Assembly (NCBI GenBank): GCA_902511575.1
Contig: CABXFU010000003.1
Span: 62,001 to 126,000, forward strand
Direction: 5' to 3'
DNA: 64,000 nt
Origin: an uncultured SAR86 cluster bacterium
Lineage (GTDB): Bacteria; Pseudomonadota; Gammaproteobacteria; Magnimaribacterales; D2472
Within the stretch, counting starts at the first letter, position 1. Every line of letters begins with the position of its first letter. The position numbers were made by a program, and so were the translations under genes. The notes under the pieces are model-generated. The model saw only the letters and a program-made list of their open reading frames with translations, ran no database searches and had not been told where the DNA came from. Below, piece after piece: positions 36,453-45,035 of the stretch.

Positions 36453-36596
36453 ATTTAGATTAAGGCGCTTCAATGATTTATTGTCCTTATGTCAGTAATA
36501 GCCATTTTTTATTTATGACTAATAATGTTGTTATTTGATAGAATCCATTAACTACTTTTGATCTAATAAGTAGGTTGTATATTTAGGGGAAAAGAA

Positions 36597-38405
36597 TTGT
36601 TTAATAAAGTAATAGAATTTTTTAGGGTGCTAGGTGAGCTGAGATATTTAATCCCAGTCATGCGTTATAAATTTCCAGACCCTGAAGATCCAGGTTCATT
36701 AGCTCACTTGTTTCAAGCCACAACAGAGCAATTCTCTCAAAGACCTTTCTTGTATTTTGAAGATGAAATGTGGACATATGATCATACCAATAAAGCAGCT
36801 AATAGCTTGGCAAGGTACCTTGTATCAACTGGTGTAAAGCATGGGGATAGAGTGGTCTTATTTATGGAGAATCGCCCAAGTTTTCTAATTTCATTGTTGG
36901 CTTTAAATAAGATTGGTGCAATAGCTGTATTAATTAATACCAGCCTAACGGGCGACCCATTGGTTCATTGCATTAACTCATCTGATGCAGTGAAATGTAT
37001 AGTAGGCGCAGAACGAGCTGAACCTCTAGAAGGTGTCTTAAATCAAATTAACATTACAAAACAAGAAGACTTTTTATGGGCTGAAGATACTGATCAATAT
37101 TCCTTACCAGATTGGGCAATTGATCTAAAAGCTCAATTAGATCTTTCTGACGATAAGAATTTAGAAGAAACAAATGCAGTAAGGATAAAAGATGTGGCCT
37201 GCTATATATTTACCTCAGGAACCACGGGTGTTCCAAAGGCAGCAATTTGTCCTAATCAAAAACTGATGGCTGCTTCGGTGAATATTAAAATAGCTGGTTA
37301 CAGAATCAATGAAACAGACTGTATGCATAATAGCTTACCTCTATATCATTCAACTGGCTTGATGTTAGGTATATGTGCAGTTATTCAAGCAGGAGCATCA
37401 ACATTTATCAAAAGAAAATTTTCTGCTTCTTCATTTTGGGATGAAGTGCAGCAATACAATACAACTGCTCTTGTCTATATAGGAGAACTTTGCAGGTATT
37501 TAGCTAATACAGAGACAGTACCAGCAGAACAAAATAATCCTTTAAAGGTTATGGTTGGGAACGGTCTCAGACCAGATGTCTGGGATATTTTTAAAGATAG
37601 GTTTGGGGTTGATAGGATTGTTGAAATATATGGTGCAAGTGAGGGCAATGCTTTGTTCATGAATCTATTAAATAAGGATAAAACCATTGGCATGACCAAT
37701 GCCCAAGTAGCTTTAATTGAATACGATGTTGCTGAAGATAAAATTATTAAAAATGAAGATGGGACGTGCAAAAAAATAACAAATCATGATCCAGGATTAT
37801 TGATTGTTTTTATATCACCAAATTCTGTTTTTAATGGTTACACAGATGCTCAGGCCACTGAAAAGAAAATCTTGAGAGATGTTTTTGAAGAAGGAGATGC
37901 CTGGTTTAATACAGGAGACCTCATTAAAACAGTTGATGTGGGTTATGCATTGGGTAAAACTCACTATCAATTCGTCGATCGAGTTGGTGATACTTTTAGA
38001 TGGAAATCAGAGAATGTCTCAACGAATGAAGTTGGTGAGATTTTAAATGGTTTCAAAGATGTGAATATGTCCAATGTATACGGGGTAGAAATACCAGGTT
38101 GTGAGGGAAGAGCTGGCATGGCTGCTTTTAGTCTTGAAGATGCTAGTAGCTTTGACTGGAATGCCTTCTCTGAGCATGTGGATAATAGCCTCCCTAAATA
38201 TGCTCGCCCTCTTTTTATAAGGATTATTGAGGAAATGGATACCACAGGGACTTTTAAATTAAAGAAAAATGACCTTAGAAATGAGGCATTTAATATTGAT
38301 AAAGTGACTGATCAGATCTATTGCTTGAAACCTAACTCTAGCAATTATGAAGTTTTAGATAAGGAATGGTTGCAAACCATCAATTCTGAACAAGCTGGAT
38401 ATTAA
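36597..38405 (+). CDS. FATP/very-long-chain acyl-CoA synthetase-like protein
   Basis: A 602-residue AMP-forming ligase that would activate fatty or other carboxylic acids to CoA thioesters. The start is TTG 36597 with GGGG eight bases before it. Motifs: P-loop CYIFTSGTTGVPKAA, NSLPLYHSTGLMLG, the acyl-site region VEIYGASEGN, WFNTGDLIKT and the hinge region VDRVGDTFRWKSENVST characteristic of the FATP/VLACS (SLC27-like) branch rather than FadD. The upstream 144-base gap contains TTATGTCA (36487-36494), one arm of the palindrome found near the TetR gene. It is followed 26 bases later by a trans-acting-enoyl-reductase-like gene. Confidence 0.9.
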   Translation: MFNKVIEFFRVLGELRYLIPVMRYKFPDPEDPGSLAHLFQATTEQFSQRPFLYFEDEMWTYDHTNKAANSLARYLVSTGVKHGDRVVLFMENRPSFLISLLALNKIGAIAVLINTSLTGDPLVHCINSSDAVKCIVGAERAEPLEGVLNQINITKQEDFLWAEDTDQYSLPDWAIDLKAQLDLSDDKNLEETNAVRIKDVACYIFTSGTTGVPKAAICPNQKLMAASVNIKIAGYRINETDCMHNSLPLYHSTGLMLGICAVIQAGASTFIKRKFSASSFWDEVQQYNTTALVYIGELCRYLANTETVPAEQNNPLKVMVGNGLRPDVWDIFKDRFGVDRIVEIYGASEGNALFMNLLNKDKTIGMTNAQVALIEYDVAEDKIIKNEDGTCKKITNHDPGLLIVFISPNSVFNGYTDAQATEKKILRDVFEEGDAWFNTGDLIKTVDVGYALGKTHYQFVDRVGDTFRWKSENVSTNEVGEILNGFKDVNMSNVYGVEIPGCEGRAGMAAFSLEDASSFDWNAFSEHVDNSLPKYARPLFIRIIEEMDTTGTFKLKKNDLRNEAFNIDKVTDQIYCLKPNSSNYEVLDKEWLQTINSEQAGY

Positions 38406-38431
38406 TTAAATAATTTACAAAGGAGACTCTT

Positions 38432-39601
38432 ATGAGTGATAAGAATTTTGATGTTGTGGTTTATGGTGCAACAGGTTTTACTGGAAAGCTGGTTGTGGAA
38501 TACATGCTTAATCAATATGGGAATGATGAAAGCATTACTTGGGCCATGGCTGGAAGAAGTCATGAGAAATTAATTGCGGTCAGAGATGCTTTGGGCGTGT
38601 CCGATGATGTGGCTCTTTTAACAGTAGATAGTAATGATGAATCAAGCATTACAGAAATGGTTAAACAAACAAAATGCGTATTAACAACAGTTGGACCTTA
38701 CCAACTTTATGGCCCAAGCATTGTTAAACAATGTGCTGCTAATGGAACAGATTATGTTGATCTATGTGGTGAGCCAGGATGGATGCATGAAATGATCAAC
38801 GAGCATGCTGAGCAGGCCAAGGAGACTGGTGCAAGAATTGTCTTTTCTTGTGGCTTTGACAGCATACCTTTTGACTTAGGTGTTTACTTTTTGCAAAAAG
38901 AAGTTATGGCTCAACATGGTAAACCTGCTTCTAATATAAGAGGAAGGGTGCGGGCAATGAATGGTGAGTTTTCCGGTGGAACAGCGGCTTCATTAAGTGC
39001 GACCATGGCATCGTTAAAAGAAAAGCCAGAATTATTTGCAGTGCTGGCTAACCCATTTTCACTGTCGAATGGTTTTACTGGACCAGAGCAAGCTCCTGAC
39101 TCTAAACCTGTGTATGATGAAAAACTTGAAACCTGGGTCGCTCCATTTTTTATGGCGCCTATTAATACCAAAAATGTTCATAGATCTAATATCTTAATGG
39201 ACCATATGTATGGAGAAGATTTTTGCTATAACGAGATGTGGATTCAAGGACCAGGAGAGGAGGGTAAAGCTGCAGCAGAATTTGTTGGCAGCATGAATCC
39301 GTTGGCTGATGCACCAGCACCTGGTGAAGGTCCTTCTAAAGAATCAAGAGAGAATGGAAATTATGATGTACTCTTTTGTGCAGACTTGGCTGATGGATCG
39401 ACCATTCATGCAGCTGTTTCAGGAGATATGGATCCTGGATATGGCTCAACTTCTAAAATGATTGCTGAAAGTGCAATCTGTTTGGTTAAAGAATGTCCTG
39501 ATCTTGTTGGAGGTATTTATACTCCAGCACCAGCAATGGGCGAAAAACTTATTACAAGATTGCAAGCTAATGCTGGATTAGATTTTAGATTAGAGAAATA
39601 G
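38432..39601 (+). CDS. Saccharopine dehydrogenase-like / trans-acting enoyl reductase family protein
   Basis: A 389-residue NAD(P)-binding protein with GGAG nine bases before its ATG. The N-terminal Rossmann motif is VVVYGATGFTGKLVVEYM, followed by MAGRSHEKL, VLTTVGPYQLYGPSIVKQCAANGTDYVDLCGEP and FSCGFDSIPFDLGVYFLQ. This is the pattern of the family including the mycobacterial trans-acting enoyl reductase (Rv2953), which acts with polyketide synthases on lipids; most bacterial members are uncharacterised. Pairing with an acyl-CoA synthetase suggests an acyl-CoA substrate, an inference. It converges on the TetR gene. Confidence 0.85.
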   Translation: MSDKNFDVVVYGATGFTGKLVVEYMLNQYGNDESITWAMAGRSHEKLIAVRDALGVSDDVALLTVDSNDESSITEMVKQTKCVLTTVGPYQLYGPSIVKQCAANGTDYVDLCGEPGWMHEMINEHAEQAKETGARIVFSCGFDSIPFDLGVYFLQKEVMAQHGKPASNIRGRVRAMNGEFSGGTAASLSATMASLKEKPELFAVLANPFSLSNGFTGPEQAPDSKPVYDEKLETWVAPFFMAPINTKNVHRSNILMDHMYGEDFCYNEMWIQGPGEEGKAAAEFVGSMNPLADAPAPGEGPSKESRENGNYDVLFCADLADGSTIHAAVSGDMDPGYGSTSKMIAESAICLVKECPDLVGGIYTPAPAMGEKLITRLQANAGLDFRLEK

Positions 39602-39625
39602 CTCTAAGATACAAGTAATTCAATA

Positions 39626-40195
39626 TTACCTGTTATCGTTTGCAATCAAGAGGCATTGCCTGAGCATAGCCTTTTTAATCTGAGCGTTATTTAATTTTTG
39701 ACCTTGAAGCCTTGTCCACATTGCAAAGGATAGGCTTGCATGGAATAAATGCTTAGATTCAGCATCGAAACCTAAAACCTCGGGCAGGACTTCCTCGGTT
39801 TTATCTTTTATACGGTCTTGATACATTAAATAATTTTCTCGCAAAAATTCGTACTTCCACATTTTAGAAACAGTCATAAACATAATTAATTTATGTTTTT
39901 CATAGCCTGCATTCATTTGATTTGCGAGGGATTGGAGTCGAACCTCAAATGATGAGGAGGGGTCGTACTTTAAATTAAAATCATAATCCTTGCTTAAGTC
40001 TGCATCTACAGCCTTGAAGAGGTTTTCCATTTCATCAAATTGTCTGAAAACAGTTCTTATTCCAACCCCAGACTCATCAGCAACTTGTTGGGCAGTCGGT
40101 TCTAAATTACCTTCTTTGAATAATTTAATGCAAGCATCCACGATAAGTTTTTGACTATTGATGCTTCGTAGATTTCTTCCGTCTTGTTTTGCCAT
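39626..40195 (-). CDS. TetR/AcrR family transcriptional regulator
   Basis: A 189-residue regulator. The N-terminal helix-turn-helix is clear: LIVDACIKLFKEG, TAQQVADESGVGIRTVFRQFDEMENLFKAV. The C-terminal ligand/dimer domain is unspecific. It is divergent from the 12-gene operon starting at 40251, with a perfect 33-bp palindrome between the two starts covering both -35 elements, so it very probably represses itself and that operon. The effector is unknown; the operon content suggests a hydrophobic, electrophilic or halogenated compound. Confidence 0.88.
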   Translation of the reverse strand: MAKQDGRNLRSINSQKLIVDACIKLFKEGNLEPTAQQVADESGVGIRTVFRQFDEMENLFKAVDADLSKDYDFNLKYDPSSSFEVRLQSLANQMNAGYEKHKLIMFMTVSKMWKYEFLRENYLMYQDRIKDKTEEVLPEVLGFDAESKHLFHASLSFAMWTRLQGQKLNNAQIKKAMLRQCLLIANDNR

Positions 40196-40205
40196 TATTA
40201 TTCAG

Positions 40206-40234
40206 AATATATCTATTGACATAATTTATGTCAA
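40206..40234 (-). promoter_or_regulatory. Promoter of the TetR gene
   Basis: On the reverse strand, TTGACA (40234-40229), a 17-base spacer and TATATT (40211-40206) give a start near 40199, four bases before the ATG at 40195. It mirrors the forward promoter through the palindrome centre. Confidence 0.5.
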
Positions 40235-40241
40235 TAGATAT
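40209..40241. promoter_or_regulatory. Perfect 33-bp palindrome, putative TetR operator
   Basis: Sixteen-base arms (left arm 40209-40224, ATATCTATTGACATAA) are exact reverse complements around a single central T at 40225. It lies between the divergent TetR gene (start 40195) and the nitronate-monooxygenase-like gene (start 40251). The palindrome contains TTGACA on both strands, so protein bound here would block both promoters. Confidence 0.8.
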
Positions 40242-40244
40242 TGT
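40216..40244 (+). promoter_or_regulatory. Promoter of the 12-gene operon, predicted leaderless
   Basis: Perfect TTGACA (40216-40221), 17-base spacer, TATTGT (40239-40244); the predicted +1 is 40251, the A of the ATG. No ribosome-binding site precedes that ATG. The -35 and spacer are inside the palindrome. Confidence 0.55.
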
Positions 40245-40250
40245 TATTCT

Positions 40251-41174
40251 ATGAATAGAGTAACTGAAACCTTAGGGGTTAAGTATCCAATCATTCAAGC
40301 GCCCATGGGATGGATTGCCAGAAGTCAGCTAGCTTCTGCTGTTTCAAATGCAGGAGGATTTGGCATCATCGAAACTTCTTCTGGAGAGACTGAAAATTGC
40401 AAAGCTGAGATTTTAGCTATGTCAAAACTCACAGATAAACCCTTTGGTGTGAATTTGCCCTTAATGTTCTTAAGAGACGAGAGCATGATTGAATTGGTGT
40501 TAGAGCAGGGCATAAAGTTTGTCACTACTTCTGCTGGCGATCCTGGGAAATACATTCATATACTTAAAGATGCAGGTATTAAGGTCTTTCATGCTGTGCC
40601 CAGTGTTGCTGGAGCTGTAAAAGCTGCAAATGCAGGTGTGGATGGCTTGGTTGTTGAAGGCACGGAGGGTGGGGGTTTTAAAAGTCCTGAAGAGGTTGGC
40701 TTGATAGTGTTAATTCAAGCAATTAGACAACATACTGACTTGCCTATTGTTGCAGCGGGTGGAATTGTTGATGGAATTGGTATGGCTGCAGCTTTTGCAG
40801 CTGGAGCAGAAGGTATACAGATGGGAACTAGGTTTGTATCTTCTAAAGAAAGTCCAGTGCATGACAACTTTAAAAATTCAATTATTGATTCAGATGAGCA
40901 GGGAACATGGATTCTCAATAAAAAATCAAAACCTTGCATCAGAGCCCTAAAAACAGAATTTACCGAAAAAATACATGAAGCTGGTGTCATGGAGATGACT
41001 GACATGATGAAAATTCAAGATCTCTACTTTGGAGGAGATATGAATTCAGCGCCAGCGCTGACTGGCCAGTCAGCAGGATTGATTGATACAGTCAAACCAG
41101 TTGCTCAAATTATCGATGAAACCATTGACGAATTTAATGAGGCATGCAAAAGAATGTCTGCACAGAAATTCTAA
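40251..41174 (+). CDS. Nitronate monooxygenase-like flavoprotein (copy 1)
   Basis: Start chosen at ATG 40251 (MNRVTETLGVKYPIIQAPM); the open frame extends upstream into the TetR gene but that part is not expected to be coding. The 307-residue protein has the 2-nitropropane dioxygenase TIM-barrel pattern: IIQAPMGWIARSQLASAVSNAGGFGIIE, PFGVNLPLM, the FMN site DLPIVAAGGIVDGIGMAAAFAAGAEGIQMGTRFVSSKES. The loop that in nitronate monooxygenases carries a catalytic His (E-A/C-GGH) reads GTEGGGF here, so true nitronate oxidation is doubtful and an enoyl-reductase-like or other role is possible. First gene of the operon. Confidence 0.83.
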   Translation: MNRVTETLGVKYPIIQAPMGWIARSQLASAVSNAGGFGIIETSSGETENCKAEILAMSKLTDKPFGVNLPLMFLRDESMIELVLEQGIKFVTTSAGDPGKYIHILKDAGIKVFHAVPSVAGAVKAANAGVDGLVVEGTEGGGFKSPEEVGLIVLIQAIRQHTDLPIVAAGGIVDGIGMAAAFAAGAEGIQMGTRFVSSKESPVHDNFKNSIIDSDEQGTWILNKKSKPCIRALKTEFTEKIHEAGVMEMTDMMKIQDLYFGGDMNSAPALTGQSAGLIDTVKPVAQIIDETIDEFNEACKRMSAQKF

Positions 41175-41176
41175 TA

Positions 41177-42217
41177 ATGAAAAGTTTGAACCCTATCCCA
41201 GTTATCGGGGTACCCGCTTCACCCTATACAAGAAAGATGGTTGCCTTACTTCGTTATAGAAGAATTCCATACATTGTAGAGTGGGGCGATGCGAGAGAGT
41301 TAATTAAAAAACATAATCTTGAGGCGCCAAAACCTGTTTTACTTCCTGTGATGATTTTTAAAGTTGATGGTGCGCATAAAGCAATCACTGATTCCACTCC
41401 AATCATTCACCATTTAGAGAATGAATTTCCTGATCGAGGAGTGATTCCTCACGACCCAAAACTTGCTTTTTTGAATTTTGTTCTTGAAGATTTTGGGGAT
41501 GAGTGGGTCACAAAATATATGTTTCATTACAGATGGCACTTCAAAGAGGACATAGATAAAGCAGGCAACATTTTGCCATTATTGCACGATGTGAGTCTTG
41601 ATCATGAATCACATAAAGCTTTCAAACAGGGTATTACTGAATTACAGATAAGCCGACTTTGGGTTGTAGGTTCAAATGAAATAACGGCTCCAATTATTGA
41701 GTCAAGTTACAAGAGATTCCTGCAACAGCTTGAAGATTGCTTGTCAAAGAATGCATTTTTATTTGGCAGTCGTCCATCATCAGCCGATTATGCAATATTT
41801 GGTCAATTGTCAGCATTAATAGGCTTTGATCCAACATCTCGAACAATTGCTCATGAGATATCACCGCGAGTCATTGCATGGCAGGATCGTATGGAGGACA
41901 TGAGTGGCATAGATCCAGCGGATGAGGATTGGTTGAGTTATGAGGTTGCCCAAGAGGATTTAGCGGACATCTTTCAAGAGGTCGGCCAAGTTTATTTACC
42001 CGCACTCTTAGCAAATGCAAAAGCGATCGCTGCTGATGAGAAGACCTGGACCACTCAAATAGACGGTGCTCAATGGGAACAGCGCAGCTTCACCTATCAA
42101 GCAAAATGCTTGCAATGGATTAATGATGAATTTAATGCTTTAAATGATAATGATCAAAATCAAATTATGGCCTTTTTAAAGAAAACTGGTTGTGAGGATT
42201 TAATTCTTGGGAGATAG
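41177..42217 (+). CDS. Glutathione S-transferase-like protein with extended C-terminus
   Basis: Start at ATG 41177, two bases after the previous stop (an upstream ATG at 41144 would overlap). The 346-residue protein has a thioredoxin-fold GST N-terminus (PVIGVPASPYTRKMVALLRYRRIPYIVEW, then LPVMIF and a SNAIL-type DSTPIIHHLENEFP) and an all-helical C-terminal domain with SSADYAIFGQLSAL. It is over 100 residues longer than ordinary GSTs; the final ~80 residues include a Trp-rich segment (TWTTQIDGAQWEQRSF). The SPYT motif suggests a Ser or Cys-like active site. Substrate unknown. Confidence 0.8.
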   Translation: MKSLNPIPVIGVPASPYTRKMVALLRYRRIPYIVEWGDARELIKKHNLEAPKPVLLPVMIFKVDGAHKAITDSTPIIHHLENEFPDRGVIPHDPKLAFLNFVLEDFGDEWVTKYMFHYRWHFKEDIDKAGNILPLLHDVSLDHESHKAFKQGITELQISRLWVVGSNEITAPIIESSYKRFLQQLEDCLSKNAFLFGSRPSSADYAIFGQLSALIGFDPTSRTIAHEISPRVIAWQDRMEDMSGIDPADEDWLSYEVAQEDLADIFQEVGQVYLPALLANAKAIAADEKTWTTQIDGAQWEQRSFTYQAKCLQWINDEFNALNDNDQNQIMAFLKKTGCEDLILGR

Positions 42218-42219
42218 AG

Positions 42220-43305
42220 ATGGAGGTATTAAGAACACCTGATGAGAGGTTTAATGGTTTAAAGGAATATCCTTTTGAGCCTCATTACACAAACATTAAA
42301 ACTCATGATGGAACAACATTAAGAATTCATCATATAGATGAAGGGCCAAAGGATGGCCCAATTCTTTTAGCTATGCATGGGCAACCAGTTTGGAGTTATT
42401 TATATGCAAGAATGATTCCATTTTTAGTTAAAGCTGGTATTAGGGTAATAGCTCCAGACTTACCAGGCTATGGCAAATCAGACAAACCAGCTGCCAGAGA
42501 AGATTACAGCTATCAAAATCAAGTGGATTGGATGGGTGAATGGTTGAAAGAAAATAATTTTTTAAATTTAACTTTTTTTGGTCAGGACTGGGGAGGTTTG
42601 ATTGGGCTCAGAATGGTTGCACAAGATCCCGATAGATTTATTAAGGTATCCATGGGAAATACTGGATTACCATATAACCCAGATGTTCCTCAAGAAGTAA
42701 TTGAAAAGGTCAAACAGTTCAGAGCAAGTAATTTAAAGCTTACTCCAATGAGTATGCAAAAAGAGGTTATGCAGATGGATGGAAAAAACCTTTTAAAAGA
42801 TTCATCAACTGCATTTCATCCATCATTAAAGTTTATGTATTGGCAAAAATTTTGCTGGGATACAGAAAAGTTACCTGTAGGATTTATTAACTCAACCATG
42901 ATGGAAAAAAGATCAAAAATTTCTATGATGGGGCAGTATCTTTTTGAAAATTTAGGCTTAGCAAAGATCTCACCATTTACCTCTGACCTGGTGAAGGCTT
43001 ATGAAGCACCTTTTCCAGATCCATCTTACAAAATGGGTCCTCGTGCAATGCCCAGTCATGTTCCAACTCTTCCAGATCAATCTTTAGAAGCTCAGAAAAA
43101 GGCAAGAGAATTCTTTAAAACCTCAACCAAACCATTCTTAGCAGTTTTTGCTGGCGATGATCCGGTAACCAATGGCATTGAAAAAGACGTTCTAAAAATG
43201 GCACCAAATGCAAAAAGCGCACCTCATATTGGAGGAGGGCATTTTTATCAATGGACAAGACCAAAAAAATTATCTGATATTCTTATATCTTTTATAAAGG
43301 AATAA
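42220..43305 (+). CDS. Haloalkane dehalogenase-like alpha/beta hydrolase (subfamily I type)
   Basis: A 361-residue alpha/beta hydrolase. Motifs: oxyanion-hole [15 protein letters not shown] (about 53), [15 protein letters not shown], nucleophile elbow [14 protein letters not shown] with Asp at about 123 followed by Trp (halide-stabilising position), acid Asp in [10 protein letters not shown] (about 312) and His in GGGHFYQW (about 340). Length and layout fit haloalkane dehalogenase subfamily I (DhlA/DmbB-like). It would hydrolyse a carbon-halogen bond by an ester intermediate. The closely related fluoroacetate dehalogenases and epoxide hydrolases differ at the Trp/Tyr positions, so the halide role is likely but unproven. 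Confidence 0.8.
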   Translation: MEVLRTPDERFNGLKEYPFEPHYTNIKTHDGTTLRIHHIDEGPKDGPILLAMHGQPVWSYLYARMIPFLVKAGIRVIAPDLPGYGKSDKPAAREDYSYQNQVDWMGEWLKENNFLNLTFFGQDWGGLIGLRMVAQDPDRFIKVSMGNTGLPYNPDVPQEVIEKVKQFRASNLKLTPMSMQKEVMQMDGKNLLKDSSTAFHPSLKFMYWQKFCWDTEKLPVGFINSTMMEKRSKISMMGQYLFENLGLAKISPFTSDLVKAYEAPFPDPSYKMGPRAMPSHVPTLPDQSLEAQKKAREFFKTSTKPFLAVFAGDDPVTNGIEKDVLKMAPNAKSAPHIGGGHFYQWTRPKKLSDILISFIKE

Positions 43306-43307
43306 AT

Positions 43308-43991
43308 ATGATTGATTTTTATACAGCCCCAACTCCTAACGGCCATAAAGTTTCTTGTAGTCTAGAAGCCATGGAATTAGATTATGAAACCCATGTAATT
43401 AATTTGTCTGAGAATGAGCAAAAGGAGCCTGATTTTCTTGCAATTAGCCCTAACGGAAGAATTCCCGCAATTGTAGACAGAGATGCCAATAATTTGGCTA
43501 TTTTTGAATCAGGAGCCATCATGATTTATCTTGCAGAAAAGACTGGGAAGCTGATGCCTAGAGATCTTAATGAGAAAGCAAAAGTTTTAGAATGGCTAAT
43601 GTTTCAGATGGGCGGAGTTGGACCCATGATGGGGCAAGCAAATGTCTTTTTTAGATATTTTCCAGAAAAAATTCAACCGGCCATTGATCGTTATCAAAAT
43701 GAAGGCAGAAGACTATTTGAGGTTTTGGATACTCATTTAGCTAAACAAGAATGGCTGGCAAAAGAATACTCAATAGCAGATATTGCTAACTGGTGCTGGG
43801 TGAGAACACATAAATGGTCAGGAATTTCAGTTGAGGGATTGAATCACCTTGAGCGATGGGTAAAAGCAATGTACGAACAGCCAGGAATGGTTGCAGGTAT
43901 AGCAGTCCCTGTAAAAATTGAGAGTCTGCTAAATGATGATAAAAAAATGAAAGAGTTTACAAAGAATGCTGAGAAAATGGTTAAAAAATAA
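43308..43991 (+). CDS. Glutathione S-transferase (Ure2p/YfcG-like)
   Basis: A 227-residue canonical GST. N-terminal thioredoxin-like domain: [32 protein letters not shown], with the TPNGHK pattern of nu-class/Ure2p-like enzymes such as YfcG, then [14 protein letters not shown] and [19 protein letters not shown] for gamma-glutamyl recognition. The C-terminal helical domain includes [18 protein letters not shown]. YfcG-type enzymes show glutathione-disulfide reductase activity rather than classic transferase activity. Spaced 2 bases from the dehalogenase-like gene and 13 from the next GST. Confidence 0.9.
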   Translation: MIDFYTAPTPNGHKVSCSLEAMELDYETHVINLSENEQKEPDFLAISPNGRIPAIVDRDANNLAIFESGAIMIYLAEKTGKLMPRDLNEKAKVLEWLMFQMGGVGPMMGQANVFFRYFPEKIQPAIDRYQNEGRRLFEVLDTHLAKQEWLAKEYSIADIANWCWVRTHKWSGISVEGLNHLERWVKAMYEQPGMVAGIAVPVKIESLLNDDKKMKEFTKNAEKMVKK

Positions 43992-44004
43992 ATAGGAGAT
44001 AATT

Positions 44005-44619
44005 ATGTTGAAAGTTCACTTTGTTGCTGGCACTAGAGCAGGACGAATAGTCTGGCTTCTAGAGGAATTAGGATTGGAATATGAAGTTAATATTATGCCA
44101 TTTACAAAAGAAGGGTTGAAATCTGCAGAGCATAGATCAAGGCATGCTCTTGGTAGGGTGCCTGTATTAGAAGATGGAGATATTTCAATTTTTGAATCTG
44201 GCGCCATCATCGATTATGTTTTAGAAAGACATAAGAATGGAGGATTGAAGCCAAACTCAGATGCTCCTGAATTTCCTTTTTATCTCCAGTGGTACCATTA
44301 TTGTGAGGGAATGGTCATGCCTCCAATGAATCAAATAGTTGTGCAGACTATTTTATTGCCACCAGACCGAAGAGATGAGACTGTTTTAAATCAGGCAAAA
44401 AATTTACTCACAAAATCTTTAGCTCCAGTGAATGAGAATCTTGCTGATAAAGATTACCTAATTGGAGATTTCTCAGGTGCAGATCTTATGCTTGGACACT
44501 CATGTTTCATGGCTAATAGATTGGGGTGCGTGAATGACGAGATGCAAAACATTAAAGATTATGTTGCAAGAATAAATGCGAGACCTGCTTTTCAGAAAGC
44601 AATTACTTTGGGAGAGTAA
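44005..44619 (+). CDS. Glutathione S-transferase
   Basis: A 204-residue GST of a different subgroup from its neighbour: N-terminus LKVHFVAGTRAGRIVWLLEELGLEYEVNIMPF, RHALGRVPVLEDGDISIFESGAIIDYVLERH, then a helical C-terminal domain with DKDYLIGDFSGADLMLGHSCFMANRLG and INARPAFQKAI. The TRAGRIVW segment with Arg resembles the 'SRS/R..W.L.E' GST3-like group. AGGAG precedes the ATG by 8 bases. The acceptor compound is unknown; proximity to the dehalogenase-like gene suggests thiolytic handling of the same compound class. Confidence 0.9.
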   Translation: MLKVHFVAGTRAGRIVWLLEELGLEYEVNIMPFTKEGLKSAEHRSRHALGRVPVLEDGDISIFESGAIIDYVLERHKNGGLKPNSDAPEFPFYLQWYHYCEGMVMPPMNQIVVQTILLPPDRRDETVLNQAKNLLTKSLAPVNENLADKDYLIGDFSGADLMLGHSCFMANRLGCVNDEMQNIKDYVARINARPAFQKAITLGE

Positions 44620-44621
44620 AG

Positions 44622-45035
44622 ATGGAAGTTAAAAACATGGTCACACCAAATCAAACTCAAATGAATGAGTTTCTTGAGGGCGATATTGATTCACCAATTT
44701 CAATGGTTAATCTTCTTAAATTTAAAGAAAAAGCTGAATACGAGGATGGCAGAGATACTGAAATGTCAGGAAAAGAGGCCTATCAAATTTATGCTACTGA
44801 AGTTCAAGAGCATTTAAGAAAAGTTGGAGCAGAAATAGTTTTTGGAGGAGCTATCAGCCGCTTGATGCTTGGAGAGGTTGAGGATCTCTGGGATAGCGTT
44901 GCAATCGCTAGATATCCAAGTAGAAAAGCCATGCTTGAAATGATGATGAGCTCAGATTATCAAGAGAGTGAGAAACATAGATCTGCAGGACTACTTGGGC
45001 AATTAAATATAGAAACAAAAGAAGGAGCTATGTAG
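44622..45035 (+). CDS. DUF1330-like (dimeric alpha-beta barrel) protein
   Basis: A 137-residue soluble protein two bases after the GST. The segment DSPISMVNLLKFKEKAEY and the later DLWDSVAIARYPSRKAMLEMMMSSDYQESEKHRSAGL match the DUF1330/EthD-type ferredoxin-like fold (the typical 'VNLLKFK...VxIVRYPSxxAFLxM...Y' pattern). Such proteins are usually small dimers accompanying catabolic enzymes; some members are isomerases or monooxygenases but most are untested. The stop overlaps the next GTG start by one base, suggesting translational coupling. Confidence 0.8.
   Translation: MEVKNMVTPNQTQMNEFLEGDIDSPISMVNLLKFKEKAEYEDGRDTEMSGKEAYQIYATEVQEHLRKVGAEIVFGGAISRLMLGEVEDLWDSVAIARYPSRKAMLEMMMSSDYQESEKHRSAGLLGQLNIETKEGAM

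Noticed and set aside
36453-36596. Terminator or small RNA in the 144-base gap after astB
   Set aside because: Only a weak AT hairpin (AATAA-TGTTG-TTATT) without a T-run was seen; no RNA family recognised.
40158-40250. Upstream extension of the first NMO-like protein
   Set aside because: It would read through the palindrome/promoter and the start of the TetR gene, and the extra residues do not fit the family.
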